A stretch of DNA of 64,000 nucleotides, from NCBI RefSeq assembly GCF_052324685.1, contig NW_027506917.1:310001-374000 (forward strand), written 5' to 3'. Each line of letters opens with the position of its first letter. Positions within the stretch are counted from its first letter, which is position 1. Below, piece by piece: positions 45,497 to 57,541 of this stretch. The stretch is from Brachyhypopomus gauderio. Taxonomy: Eukaryota > Chordata > Actinopteri > Gymnotiformes > Hypopomidae. The notes beneath the pieces are model-generated. The model was not told the DNA's origin. It searched no databases and was given only the letters and a program-made list of their open reading frames with translations. A program made the position numbers and the translations under genes.

Positions 45497-47926
45497 GTTC
45501 ATAAGAAAGGCCTGTGATTATATTTTGTTGATTTACTACCCCCTTGTGGTCGGATTTGAGTTAGGTTTCGTTTTGCTGAAAGTCAGTCAGTCGAGCATGA
45601 TTGCCTGTAGCACGGCAGAGAGACAGTGTTTCCAGCATTTTTAAACCTGCACCTGAGTGAGTGAGAAGACAACATGTTAAAAACACACACACACAAAATA
45701 CCTCTGACACTATCAGATGTAAAGCCCCACCTTGATGAAGTAGCTGGTTCAAAGCACAAGCTGGGACATGAATAACATTGTAAAGTTTCAGGCATCACCT
45801 GTTACAGGGAGCAGGAAAAGCCAACCAACACTTGGGTTCATTGCACAATATCACCATCAGCACACAATATTGCACAATGATAATAAAGATTTTACAGTAG
45901 TCTACTAACTACAGTCACAGCTAAATTAAGGATACACCATACATAATAAACATACAAGATTCGGTTATATTTGAGTGTAGTGGAAATTCCCCCAAATGCT
46001 CATGATACAACCAAACAGACAGCCTGCCTGCACAAGCACATAAAGGAACACACACTCAGCAGCAAGGAGCTGTTCAAGTGGGACACGTGCAGGAAGGGGT
46101 TCCTCTAGTAAAGATGGAACTGAAGCAGAAGCTGCCATTCTGCAACGCCGCGGGCAGACCTTCGACAAGGGGGAGGAGCCGTCTTCCTGCCCATCATGCC
46201 TCTTCTTCTGAGACCCTGCTGATACACAAGGGTTTGCAGATCCACACTGAAATCCTTCAAGAAAAGTGGTGAATGACCAGCACACGTGGATTCTTTGCAT
46301 TTTTTAATCATGTTTCATTTTCCCTCATTGTTGTTTAGCCAGACATCTGCACCCTGAAGGAAGAACCAACCAAGCTTGAGTGGTGGGTAAACACGTTGGT
46401 GAAGACAGGATTGTATCTGCAGGATTGTACGTGACTGTTCCACTTTTCATCCTGCTCTCCTCTGTCCTGGTCCTATGGAGGCCAGTAGGGGGCGTGTGCT
46501 GTGTCTTGGAGAAAGGGTTGGGTTCCTGTACACCATCTCTACTACTGCATCTGAGTCTTCTGCCTGAACAGAGCTCATCTTGGTTGGCTGTATGGGTTTT
46601 TGTTTTGATGCTTAACTCCTCAACCCTGCTTACCTACAACTAAAGATGGAAATAGGTGCAGATGAAGGACTAATGTGCATAATATGTAATAGTTTTGGTT
46701 AAGGTTTAAATAAAGGTTAAGGGAACTCACTTATCCAATAGCTCACTGTAGGTTACGGGATATAACTAACCAACTTCACAAAGTTCCTTGCTATAAACAG
46801 TAGCCTGCTTTGTCAGAGGTTTACTATACAGCTACAGTTACTAAGGGGTTGGCATATAAAACGTATGATTAAGTATTTTATAGGGAATAGGTGTTATTAT
46901 ACATTTACCTTTATCTGATACTTATTAGGAGTTAATCTGGCCTGCTATGGATATAACTAAGAAAAGTTGGTTAAGCAATTAACTAGATTTATCTATTAAC
47001 AACTAGATTAATTTATTATCAAACAGTACTATTCTAAATCAATGTATGAAAAGGTAGTTATTCTCATGGAAACAGTTATACAGACCAGTGCAGGGTGTCT
47101 CAGTGTGCAAGAAAGCAGAGGGGAAGAGAGGAAAACAGAAGAGACCCTACACCAAACTCTTCTTCCTTTAACACCCGGCGCATATCAAAGGAACCGCAGT
47201 TATCAACAACAGGTTAATCTGTGGGAATCTGTTTGATGATATAACCAACATAGTACATTTACACACAGGACCCCCACCTCTGTGTCTCTACCTTCTTTCT
47301 GAACTGAAGACGTAGTCTTTCCCACTACACAACATGCTGCAAAATGAGTCCAAGCAAGCCTGGCAAATACACAGATAAACCAAAACACAAACGGTCAGTT
47401 TTAGCCCATTTCAATGGGGACTCCTTGAGTCACACTTCCCCCACTATGCCTATGTATGACCTCCAGGGAAAGACCACCCTCTGTTACCACTCATGGTTTA
47501 ACACAGGAACATCAAATCCTGCATCCCACACAGAAACATAACATTCTGACACTTCTGCATGGCCTTGACCTGTTCGCCCTGTGAGTGACCGGCAGACAAG
47601 GCACAGGGTCTGGTTCAGGTAGGGTGTCAAGAAGTAGCATGTGTTTATTTAATCCCCATGTAGAGGCAAGAAAACTATTTACAGAAACAAACCAAGACAT
47701 AAAAAACCCAAAATGTGATAGTTCACAAGTTCCTCACATCAATTGTCACACTGCACAGTTCAAGCATCAAGAACATTTCTTACTTTCAGCATTACATACT
47801 CTCCCACCAAAAACCTGCTCAAACAAGTCTCATCAGGCCTTTTATAGTGCTACACAGGAAGTGGTGTGATGTCACTTCCTGGATTTTTGGTGGTAAAACC
47901 CAACCCATAAAAGCACTCTACACATA
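45497..47926. other. Intergenic, no gene recognised (copy 2)
   Basis: This duplicates 2,946-5,375 with scattered substitutions and small indels (for example loss of six bases near 46,867 and a gain near 47,505). The possible zinc-finger relic at 45,987-46,311 is as broken as in copy 1. Confidence 0.45.
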
Positions 47927-48179
47927 GTTGCCAGGTTCGCAGTTTTCACGCCAAATTGGGCTGGTTTGAAAATCCAACCGCAGGTAAAAATTCTGGGGTT
48001 GCTGGGTGCAGTTTTTTGGGCAGGAGTTACAAATCAAAACTAAGAATCGATCCCGATATAATAGTCAATTTTAGTTTAGGCCCTTCAGAAGCCTAAACTA
48101 GCCCAAACCCTAAAGTTGTTGACTGAAGGGCGGGTTTTACACTGAATTTGTGCGGGATATTTTTGTAGGACCTGGCAAC
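47927..48179. mobile_element. MITE, copy 2
   Basis: GTTGCCAGGT and ACCTGGCAAC ends bound the same 253-bp element as 5,376-5,628. Confidence 0.6.
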
Positions 48180-49628
48180 CCTGACTCTACAGAACCCAAT
48201 CTGTTTTCTCAACAAAACAACATGGCTGCCTTTCTCTGCATACCAGTCACTGGTATTGCTCAAATAAAATGAACATTTTTCATTACATACATTATATAAC
48301 CTTTACTTTTTTCTGTGCAGGTTCTCCCTTGGTAAGCTGATTAATATTACTCAATAAAAAGTAAATTGCATCCTATGTGTCTTCATTTAGTTTTTAACTT
48401 ACATAATGAAATCAATGTCAATACTTATGTTGTGTACATTGTGGTGAAGGGTAGCTCCATCACACGCCCCATTTGGGTGCCAGCAGGTTTCGTGCTTATG
48501 AGATTGTAGGTCAATGTCTAGGAAATGACCTGCAGAAGCTTCTTTTGTCAGGTTCTCAACAGCTTACTGGTCATCTGGAGAGGTGCAGCTACGGTGGTCT
48601 TATTTTATCCATGATTCTTTGGGTTTACAGTATGTCCTCTGAAAGAATGTTTTGAACACATCCAGCATTTGGCAAGGAACATTGTAGGAGTCCTCCACCT
48701 AGAAATAATGAAATCAGAGCTGGCTGAAATTATGCTGGCTGCTCCTGACTAGTTAGTTGATGTTTTGTTTTTTGTGTTTATAGGTGACGTATTCCTTGAA
48801 ACTTCTTACCTCAAGTCTGAAACGGCATGTTTTAGAAGTGGATGCTAGTTTTGCCTGCAATTTCCTCTTCTTTTCCACTGTACACAGTGTGGCATGTACT
48901 CATGTATTTAACCATTTAAATACATTTCTGCCCATATCAGAGTTGGCCTCAGTGGGAATATGCAGATATGTGGCCAGTTGGTCTTTTGCTGGTGAACCTA
49001 CATCAGCATGTTCTATCTAGAGCCTTTCTCTGGCATATCTCTGCAAGGCATCATGGGTATATGAGGCCAGAGAAGCTTCTAGAGTTCTTTGTCATTGTAA
49101 TCATGATCAAAGTTCCACAGCAAGCAAAAATTATCATTTGAGTAACCTGATTTTTAATTTTTACAAGTTGATTGTCTTATGCACATAGTTGATTAGGGAA
49201 AATAAAGAGAGGGTCACAAACTATAGTGGATGATTTCTGATAAATTGATGTCCTAATTCAGCCTATTTGACATGAGTGCTTTAATTCGCCTAAATGCATT
49301 ATGAACCTAAAATAGATTTATGAGGAAATGGTACAGTGCAATCTGTGCAAACTTACTGTGATGATAGTTAAGGATTCATACTCTCATGCAGCAGTGGAAT
49401 TCTTTTGGAATTATGGGAGATTTCTGAGAAACTGATAACCAATTTCTGAGAAATTTATTTCCAAGCCCTAAGAACATTTAAGACTTCAATGTGGATTTTT
49501 GAAAAATGGTACAGCAGAATCTGTCTACATTTGCACCGGGGGATAAACAAAGACTACCCACTCTTGGGTGGTAGTAGAATTTTTTTGGCATCATGGGAAA
49601 ATTCAGACAAATAGGAAACCACAGTCTC
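48180..49628. other. Intergenic, no gene recognised (copy 2)
   Basis: This duplicates 5,629-7,071. Confidence 0.45.
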
Positions 49629-49726
<98 letters not shown>

Positions 49727-49732
49727 TGTATA

Positions 49733-49827
<95 letters not shown>
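49629..49827. repeat. Expanded AT microsatellite, copy 2
   Basis: Two AT runs of roughly 90 bp each are separated by a short GTGTGTGCGTGTA core. Copy 1 has one AT run and a long GT run instead. Confidence 0.95.
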
Positions 49828-49829
<2 letters not shown>

Positions 49830-49852
49830 ATATTTTATTATTATGTATATAC

Positions 49853-50034
49853 AGGGCAGTCATGGCCTGGTGGTAGGGAACTGGTCTTGTGACCGGAGAG
49901 TCGTGGGTTCGATTCACAGACCTGAGGCCATGACTGAGGTGCCCTTGAGCAAGGCACCTAACCCTAAATCTGCTCCCCGGGCTAGGGCTGCTCACTGCTC
50001 TGGGCACATGTGATCCACAGCCCCCTAGTAATCA

Positions 50035-50066
<32 letters not shown>

Positions 50067-50150
50067 TCTAACTGCACAGATGGGTAAAAAGCGGAGGACA
50101 AATTTCGATTGCGGTGAAAAATCACAATTGACAAAATATGGCACAATTAC
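49853..50150 (+). mobile_element. tRNA-derived SINE, copy 2
   Basis: It has the same A-box, B-box (GGGTTCGATTC) and body as 7,244-7,520, with a longer internal GT run (50,038-50,065). Confidence 0.8.
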
Positions 50151-50276
50151 ATTTTTATTTACATTTTATATATAATGTATGTATATGTACATACAACTAT
50201 GTATAACTTAACTTTTATATTATCATATTTACCATATCACATTTTATATTTACATTTTTACTTTGATATTTACACA

Positions 50277-52235
50277 GCTGAATGAGAACATATTTGCAGC
50301 TCGCAATGTTAAACATGCAGTTTCGAGTGCAGGTGATGAGGTGTTGATATTCCAAAACCCCAATAAAAAACACAGAAAATAATGATCATGAATACTGGAC
50401 ACCTAAAAATTCTGAGCATTTATATGCTTTCTCTGGGGAGAAATGGGAAAAAGACTTGGGTCCTATTGAAGAAAAACTGGCAACTGACACTTTCATCTAA
50501 ACTCGTCATGTGACCTTCGCTTCGTCACATTACTTAACTCTCACTCTCACACTATCAAGCACCGTCTCTCACACTCTAAATTAAATAACTGATTTAAATT
50601 ATTATTAATTTCAGCTGAAATACATTTTGGACACTAGCCGTCCAGAAACAGAGCTTATCATTAAAGATGGTGATGTCTGTCTAAGACGTGAGGACTTCTG
50701 GAGTCTCGGATTAAACCGATGCGTGGAATCTACTGTATATATTATATATGTTGCAGAATGTTTACTCTAAGAAAAATCTAACTAAATTGATTTTGTTTGC
50801 ATTTTACTCCGTTTTGTTTTTATAGATTGGGAATGCATGTTTTAAGCTCATCACTGCTGCTCGAAGACATGTAATCAAGAGTCAGATTGTTTTGTGGGTT
50901 TATGTAACACATCGTCCTGCCCCTGTCAATGATTTTCATTCTTCTGTTTTAGTGGGTTTTCCTTTCTCCATCTAGATCCGCCCCCTTTTTGTAAGTGCAT
51001 CACCTGTGTCTCGTTTTCCTCATTTAGATCTTCTATTTAAATCCTTAGTTTGGATACCGTCTTTGCTGGTAGTTGTTTGTGTTTGGTGTGAGTTACGATT
51101 TCTTAGAATTTCCAGACCCTCGTCCCTAGCCGATTGTTGTCTTGGTTGTTCCGGGTGTTTTTGTTTGTAATGTTTTGTCCTTTAGCTGTGAGTTGTTCTG
51201 TTCTAGTCAACAGGTGTGTGTCAACGTACAGCAGGTTAGTCCGTTTGGTTGGTTCACAGCGCGGTAGTTGTATGTCGTGAGACTACGTTTGTTGGATTGT
51301 TTGCCTTTTTCGTGTCTTGGTTCTACTAGTCATGATCATCAAGTTCAATTCATTGTGTCTGTTGTTTTCTTGTTTGGTTATGTTTAATTCTTAAACCATG
51401 AGTATGTTGTTTCTTTTACATCCTTATCCTTTCTTTAAGTCATCGCGTGTATTATTCGTTAGTCTTTAGTCTGCCTTTGTTTAGAATAGGGATCTTTTGT
51501 TATTGAGCACTTGTGATTCCTGTAACCCCTTGTATACAAGATGCCCCGTCGATCTCGTCGTCGTGCTTCCAGATTGTCTGTCAGTGGTGCGTCTCCAAGT
51601 TTGTCTGTTGAATGTGTATCACTGGATTCTACCCCCGTTAATGTGGAATGTTTAAATAAAACCCCTGACTCCTTGCATGTGTGTCCGCCTCCGGTTACCA
51701 ACGAATCTCGTTACAGATTAATGTCCTTTTTTTTTGTATGGGTATTTTTATACAGTTCCTAATTATTTTTTAAATGGGGCAAAGATGTTCACATTGTGGA
51801 CATGTATGTCATTCCCACGTGGAAGACATCGGATGTGGACCCACTGTCAAGCTTACCGGTAATATTGTTATAAGGCACTTATATAAGTCACACTCATAAA
51901 TGCACATAATTTTGTACAAATACGAAGTAATCTTTTTATATTTCTCTACAATACCAGGACAGTCAGTGCTCCAAGGATGCTATTTTGTTTCCTGCATGGA
52001 ATAGGCAACAGGATCAGGCATATCACTTTTTGCTATGCGTTGAGTTACAATTATTAAGATAGATATTTAGAGATTCTTTTCTGATTCTGATAGAACAAAA
52101 TAATAAGTTGCCTATCTGGTCATTTTTAAATATGCCCAATGCAGGTTTTACTGGTAGCAGAGAAAGAGATCATTTTTCTAGACTCTTTACTGCCTGATGG
52201 TTTTTCGAGATGAGGCCTACAGAACTAACTATATT
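50277..52235 (+). pseudogene. Integrase/Ulp1-like gene, copy 2 (more decayed)
   Basis: The integrase core exon of copy 1 (7,567-7,733) is deleted. The GPY/F exon starts at 50,277 and stops after KKHRK because of a further deletion. The protease-like exons at 50,615-50,734 and 50,826-50,870 persist. The acceptor before the next exon has changed from AG to GG (51,776-51,777), and an extra base near 52,206 shifts the last exon. An 813-bp LTR sits in the intron at 50,903-51,715. The copy is clearly non-functional, while copy 1 retains clean splice sites for the protease part. Confidence 0.6.
50903..51715 (+). mobile_element. Solo LTR, present only in copy 2
   Basis: The 813-bp element starts TGTAACAC and ends GTTACA. 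It is flanked by GTTTA and GATTA (five bases, one mismatch). The uninterrupted site, GTGGGTTTAATGTCC, is seen in copy 1 near 8,677-8,691. A TATTTAAAT motif near 51,031 and AATAAA near 51,655 fit promoter and polyadenylation signals. A 73-codon frame at 51,541 is incidental. The LTR lies in an intron of the decayed integrase/Ulp1 locus. Confidence 0.88.
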
Positions 52236-52336
52236 TAGGTTAAGATAAAATAATATTTACTGAAGTAAAACTTGATTTACTTTATTGCCTCTATGGCTCC
52301 AGGTTTAAGTAAGAGCCTTGTTCTACGGCTCATGTC

Positions 52337-54136
52337 ATGTCTTCCTCAAAACCTGCTGTGAACAGAAAGGTTAGCCATGAGCACAGACAATATCTGGAGA
52401 AGTGGGAGATAGACTACTTTTTCGTAGAGCTCAGGGGCATGTCGACATGTATTATATGCTCAGATAAAGTTGCTGTGCACAAGGAGTACAATATCAGATG
52501 TCATTACACAACTAAACATGCTGAGGAATATGCAAAATATCAGGGAGAAGAGAGAAAGTGCTGTGCCGCCAAGCTTAAAACATGTCTACTGCGGCAACAA
52601 GATTTTTCCAAGAAGGCAAGCAAAGAAAGTGATGCTGCTGTCGAAGTAAGCTACGTGATGAGTGAGGTGATTGCTAAGGCTAGAAAGCCATTCAAAGATG
52701 GCGAGTTCATCAAAAAGTGCATGTTAAATGCTGCAAGTAGTCTGTCCAGAAAAGAAGGGTCAGTTTAGTAACATCAGCCTTTCAGCCAACACAGTGGCAG
52801 AGCGCATTTCTGACCTGTCAGGTAACATTTATGATCAACTGCGTGAGAAAGCTAAACATTTCCATGCATACTCTGTTGCTCTTGATGAGAGCACAGACGT
52901 CACTGACACGCAGCTCGCAATTTATGTCCGTGGTGTTGACGGTTGTTTTGAAGTAATGGAGGAGTTGCTCACAGTGATTCCAATGCATGGCCAGACCACT
53001 GCTCAGGAGATATTTTGGAAGATGCCATTGTGGATGCTGGCTTGCTATGGAAGAGTTTTGCTGGAATAACAACCGACAGAGCACCATCAACGACAGGGAG
53101 GAAGAATGGACTCGTGGGACTTGTTCAAAGAAAACTGGAGGAAGAAGGTGTGGAAGAGGCTATTGCTCTCCATTGCATTATCCATCAGCAGGCCCTTTGC
53201 AGCAAATGCCTGACGTTTGACAGTGTGATGTTTGATGTTGTGAAATGCATCAAACATATCAGAACCAGGGGCTTGAAGCACCGTCAGTTCCGTTTTGGGG
53301 GAAATAGACTCATCATATGAGGATGTGCTCTACTTCACAGAGATACGTTGGCTTAGCAGGGGAAACGTCTTGAAGAGGTTTTTTGAGTTGAGAGCAGAAG
53401 TGAAAGCCTTCATGGAGAAGGATGGGATGGCTGTTCCTGTACTTAGTGATCCCAAGTTGATCATGGACTTAGCTTTTCTGGTTGACATCACACCGGAGCT
53501 GAATGTACTGAAGAAGAAATTACAAGGCCAGGGGCAGCTTGTGAGTGCTGCCTATGACAACATCAGAGCATTCTCCACAAAACTTGGGTTGTGAAAAGCC
53601 CAGCTTTCTCAGACAAACCTCTGCCATTTCCCAGCATGCAAGGCACTCATGGATTCAGGCACACCATTCAGTGGTGAGAAGTATGCTGATGCCATTGTAA
53701 AGCTCCAGGAAGAATTTGATCACAGGTTTGCAGACTTCAAAACATTTTTGCTGATCCCTTCTCCTTCGATGTGAAAGATGCTCCTCCTGAGCTTCAAATG
53801 GAGCTAATTGACCTGCAGTGCAATTCTGAACTCAAAGCCAAGTTCAGGGAGGTGAGTGGAAAAGCAGAGAACCTTGGACAATTTTTGAGAGAATTGTCCC
53901 CCACCTTCCCTGAGCTTTCCAAGATGTTCAAGCGGACCATGTGCCTTTTTGGAAGTACCTATCTCTGTGAAAAGCTCTTCTCCACCATGAACTTTAATAA
54001 GTCAAAGTTCCGGTCCAAACTTACTGATGAGCATCTTCAAGCCATACTGAGGGTCTCAGTTGCTTCTTCCCTCAAGCCAGATGTGGCTCAGCTGTGTAAG
54101 ATGAAGTGCTGCCAGGTCTCTGGTAGCAAGGAGTAG
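52337..54136 (+). pseudogene. hAT transposase pseudogene, copy 2
   Basis: This is the duplicate of 9,300-11,067 and slightly better preserved. The first frame runs 143 codons from MSSSKPAVNRKVSHEHRQYL through the BED finger because copy 1's TAG is a Gln codon here. The 41 bp deleted in copy 1 near 10,681 is present (FDHRFADFKTF). Frameshifts near 52,757, 53,000, 53,300 and 53,590 still break it. The hATC end (CEKLFSTMNFNKSKFRSKLT) is intact. Confidence 0.85.
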
Positions 54137-54340
54137 GAGGAAGAAAGAGGAGCCAATGTTCTGAAGAACTGTTCATGTTCTGAATTGTTATTAATGTTAA
54201 TTAAGTTAGAGAAGATTGGATTGTTCTTTTATTGTGGAATATTTGATGCGGCCCAGCCTCACCCAGACTCTACCTCCAGCGGCCCCCAGGTACGATGATT
54301 TTGAGACCCCTACTATATATATAAAATGTATGTGTATGTA

Positions 54341-55983
54341 CAGTTAGGGCCAGACAGTGGACAGTGACACAAGTTTTGTTATTTTAGATGTTTACAAAAA
54401 CATGTTCAGAAATACAATCATATATATAATATGGGCTGAAAGTGCACACTCCCAGCTGCAATATGAGAGTTTCCACATCCAAATCGGAGAAAGGGTTTAG
54501 GAGTCATAGCTCTGTAATGCATAGCCTCCTCTTTTTCAAGGGACCAAAAGTAATTGGACAATGGACTCTAAGGGCTGCAATTAACTCTGAAGGCGTCTCC
54601 CTCGTTAACCTGTAATCAATGAAGTAGTTAAAAGGTCTGGGGTTGATTCCAGGTGTGTGGTTTTGCATTTGGAAGCTGTTGCTGTGACCAGACAACATGC
54701 GGTCAAAGGAACTCTCAATTGAGGTGAAGCAGAACATCCTGAGGCTGAAAAAAAAGAAAGAATCCATCAGAGAGATAGCAGACATGCTTGGAGTAGCAAA
54801 ATCAACAGTCGGGTACATTCTGAGAAAAAAGGAATTGACTGGTGAGCTTGGGAACTCAAAAAGGCCTGGGCGTCCACGGATGACAACAGTGGTGGATGAT
54901 CGCCGCATACTTTCTTTGGTGAAGAAGAACCCGTTCACAACATCAACTGAAGTCCAGAACACTCTCAGTGAAGTAGGTGTATCTGTCTCTAAGTCAACAG
55001 TAAAGAGAAGACTCCATGAAAGTAAATACAAAGGGTTCACATCTAGATGCAAACCATTCATCAATTCCAAAAATAGACAGGCCAGAGTTAAATTTGCCGA
55101 AAAACACCTCAAGAAGCCAGCTCAGTTCTGGAAAAGTATTCTATGGACAGATGAGACAAAGATCAACCTGTACCAGAATGATGGGAAGAAAAAAGTTTGG
55201 AGAAGAAAGGGAACGGCACATGATCCAAGGCACACCACATCCTCTGTAAAACATGGTGGAGGCAACGTGATGGCATGGGCATGCATGGCTTTCAATGGCA
55301 CTGGGTCACTTGTGTTTATTGATGACATAACAGCAGACAAGAGTAGCCGGATGAATTCTGAAGTGTACCGGGATATACTTTCAGCCCAGATTCAGCCAAA
55401 TGCTGCAAAGTTGATCGGACGACGCTTCATAGTACAGATGGACAATGACCCCAAGCATACAGCCAAAGCTACCCAGGAGTTCATGAGTGCAAAAAAGTGG
55501 AACATTCTGCAATGGCCAAGTCAATCACCAGATCTTAACCCAATTGAGCATGCATTTCACAAATCCAGACTTAAGACGGAAAGACCCACAAACTAGCAAG
55601 ACCTGAAGGCTGCGGCTGTAAAGGCCTGGCAAAGCATTAAGAAGGAGGAAACCCAGCATTTGGTGATGTCCATGGGTTCCAGACTTAAGGCAGTGATTGC
55701 CTCCAAAGGATTCGCAACAAAATATTGAAAATAAAAATCTTTTGTTTGGGTTATGTTTATTTGTCCAACTACTTTTGAGCTCCTAAAATGTGGAGTGTTT
55801 GTAAAGAAATGTGTACAACTCCTACATTTTCTATCAGATATTTTTGTTCAACCCTTCAAATTAAACGTTACAATCTGCACTTGAATTCTGTTGTAGAGGT
55901 TTCATTTCAAATCCAATGTGGTGGCATGCAGAGCCCAACTCGCGAAAATTGTGTCACTGTCCAAATATTTCTGGCCCTAACTG
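54341..55983 (+). mobile_element. Tc1/mariner transposon, copy 2
   Basis: It has the same inverted ends as 11,272-12,920 with TA on both sides (54,339-54,340 and 55,984-55,985). The left end has a small change (CCAGACAGTGGACAG replacing CCAGAAATATTTGGACAG), which may weaken transposase binding. Confidence 0.9.
54697..55728 (+). pseudogene. Tc1 transposase with premature stop, copy 2
   Basis: This is the duplicate of the intact transposase at 11,630. It loses two Leu codons in frame just after the catalytic Glu (HAFHLLKS becomes HAFHKS) and gains a TAG at 55,594-55,596 in place of a Lys codon. The product would be 299 residues. The DD34E triad is still encoded before the stop, but the conserved C-terminal 45 residues or so are cut. 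Frame after the stop is preserved to 55,728, so the lesion is recent. Confidence 0.9.
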
Positions 55984-56004
55984 TATGTATATATCCGCAG
56001 TTAC

Positions 56005-56082
56005 AATTATAATAATTTATATTATTATTTATATTACTATTATTATTTAATTATTATTATTACTATTGTTATTATTTTAAAC
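56005..56082. repeat. ATT-rich low-complexity tract, copy 2
   Basis: This is a shorter version of 12,938-13,030. Confidence 0.85.
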
Positions 56083-56309
56083 AGTTTACAAAGGTGTCGT
56101 AAAATGTAGCAGTAGTGTCGTAAAGTGTTAACGCATGCGCAAAATATCTGCCCGATACGTCCCTGGGCCAATCGCAACACGCATGCGCACATTTTCTCAC
56201 GCATGCTCGGTACGGATCGGGCAGAGTGTACGGATCAGGGACCACAGGGTTGTGGCGTTGTCCAATCAACGATTTCCCAGGCTTTCCCACTGGGACCTAC
56301 CTTTTCCGG

Positions 56310-56500
56310 TTTGTTAATGTCGTGTTTTTGTTAATGTTGTTGTGTTTTTGTAATTTGTAATTGGGCTTAGTTAATGTTGTGATTTTGTTAATGTCGTTGG
56401 GTTTTTGTAATTTGTAATTGTGTTTAGTTAATGTCATTGTGTTTTTGTTAATGACATTGTGTTTTTGTCATTTGTAATTGTGCTTAGTAAGTATCATTGT
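56310..56500. repeat. TTAATGT/GTTTTTG minisatellite, copy 2
   Basis: The same degenerate units as at 13,371-13,600, about one unit fewer. Confidence 0.75.
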
Positions 56501-57541
56501 GGTTGGCACTTCACGGCCACCGTAGTGTACAGACTGGTACACACCGTATATGAAGGGAGAATTGAACCCAAATGCCGTTAGAAACCAATAAGGATGAATG
56601 CTTATCACTGGGACTGTGTGTATGAAATAAAACACACGCAAACAAACAGAAAGCACAGCATAAAACCACTATGCATACACACAGTGGCAAAACGAAACTC
56701 AAAAGGATGCGGAAAACTCAACGCATAAAAATAAAGCACAACCGTAGAATGGAAAACAACGTGGAATACTCAACATGTGAAAAGGCAAAACTAAACCGTA
56801 TAGACACGGGAGGAAAATAACAAAGGCAACTGAAAGAACGCGGAAGAAACTCGACGCGTAAAACGAAACCAAGGACGCCAGGGGAAGTGACCGGCAACAG
56901 GCGAACGCCGCAACAAAACAAAACCCTTCCCAAAATAAAAGAGTAACTGACAGGAAGAGATAAGACTGGAGGAAAACTTGAGATGGGCCAGAAGTGGCGC
57001 AGGAGGTAGATACTCGAATAAGTAAAAGTAAAAGGTAGAGAGAGAGAACAAGAGAAAGAGAGTAAGGTGGAGAGAAACATTCACACGGGAATGCACTAGG
57101 ACTGACTCGGTGCCTCTTATGGAGGTAGAAGGTGTGGCATCCAAGCCAGCCCTGACACAGCCAGCAAGGCATCATTAGGGCAGCTAGTGTGTTTGGCACA
57201 CCTTTACTGCCTCCGTCTGCTGCCCTCAAAACTGAATCTATGGAATAGGGGAAAAACCCATTTAGAACTCAGAATAAATAGAGGAACAGTACAGATAGAA
57301 CAATCCTAAATTGCATTTTTGAATAATAAAGTACTACATATAAGCATATACCACTTAGAGCATTCAATTGTTATATAGTACACTATGCCTGACCCAGATT
57401 TTTCTGGTCCATAAGCAACAACTTGATAAGCTCATCCAATATTACATTGCACCTTGCTTATTACTCAATATCAGTGGCCCAGACTATGTAATTTGGTGGC
57501 TGTCCTCTAGTCTCATGCCCAGTTCCATTTACTAACCTGAC
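56501..57541. other. No gene recognised; empty hAT site (copy 2)
   Basis: This duplicates 13,601-14,457 and 15,336-15,529. A single ACTTAGAG at about 57,353-57,360 marks where copy 1 carries the 870-bp hAT. Confidence 0.5.

Noticed and set aside
51541..51762. 73-codon Arg/Ser-rich frame
   Set aside because: It lies inside the solo LTR of copy 2 and is absent from copy 1. LTRs are not coding.
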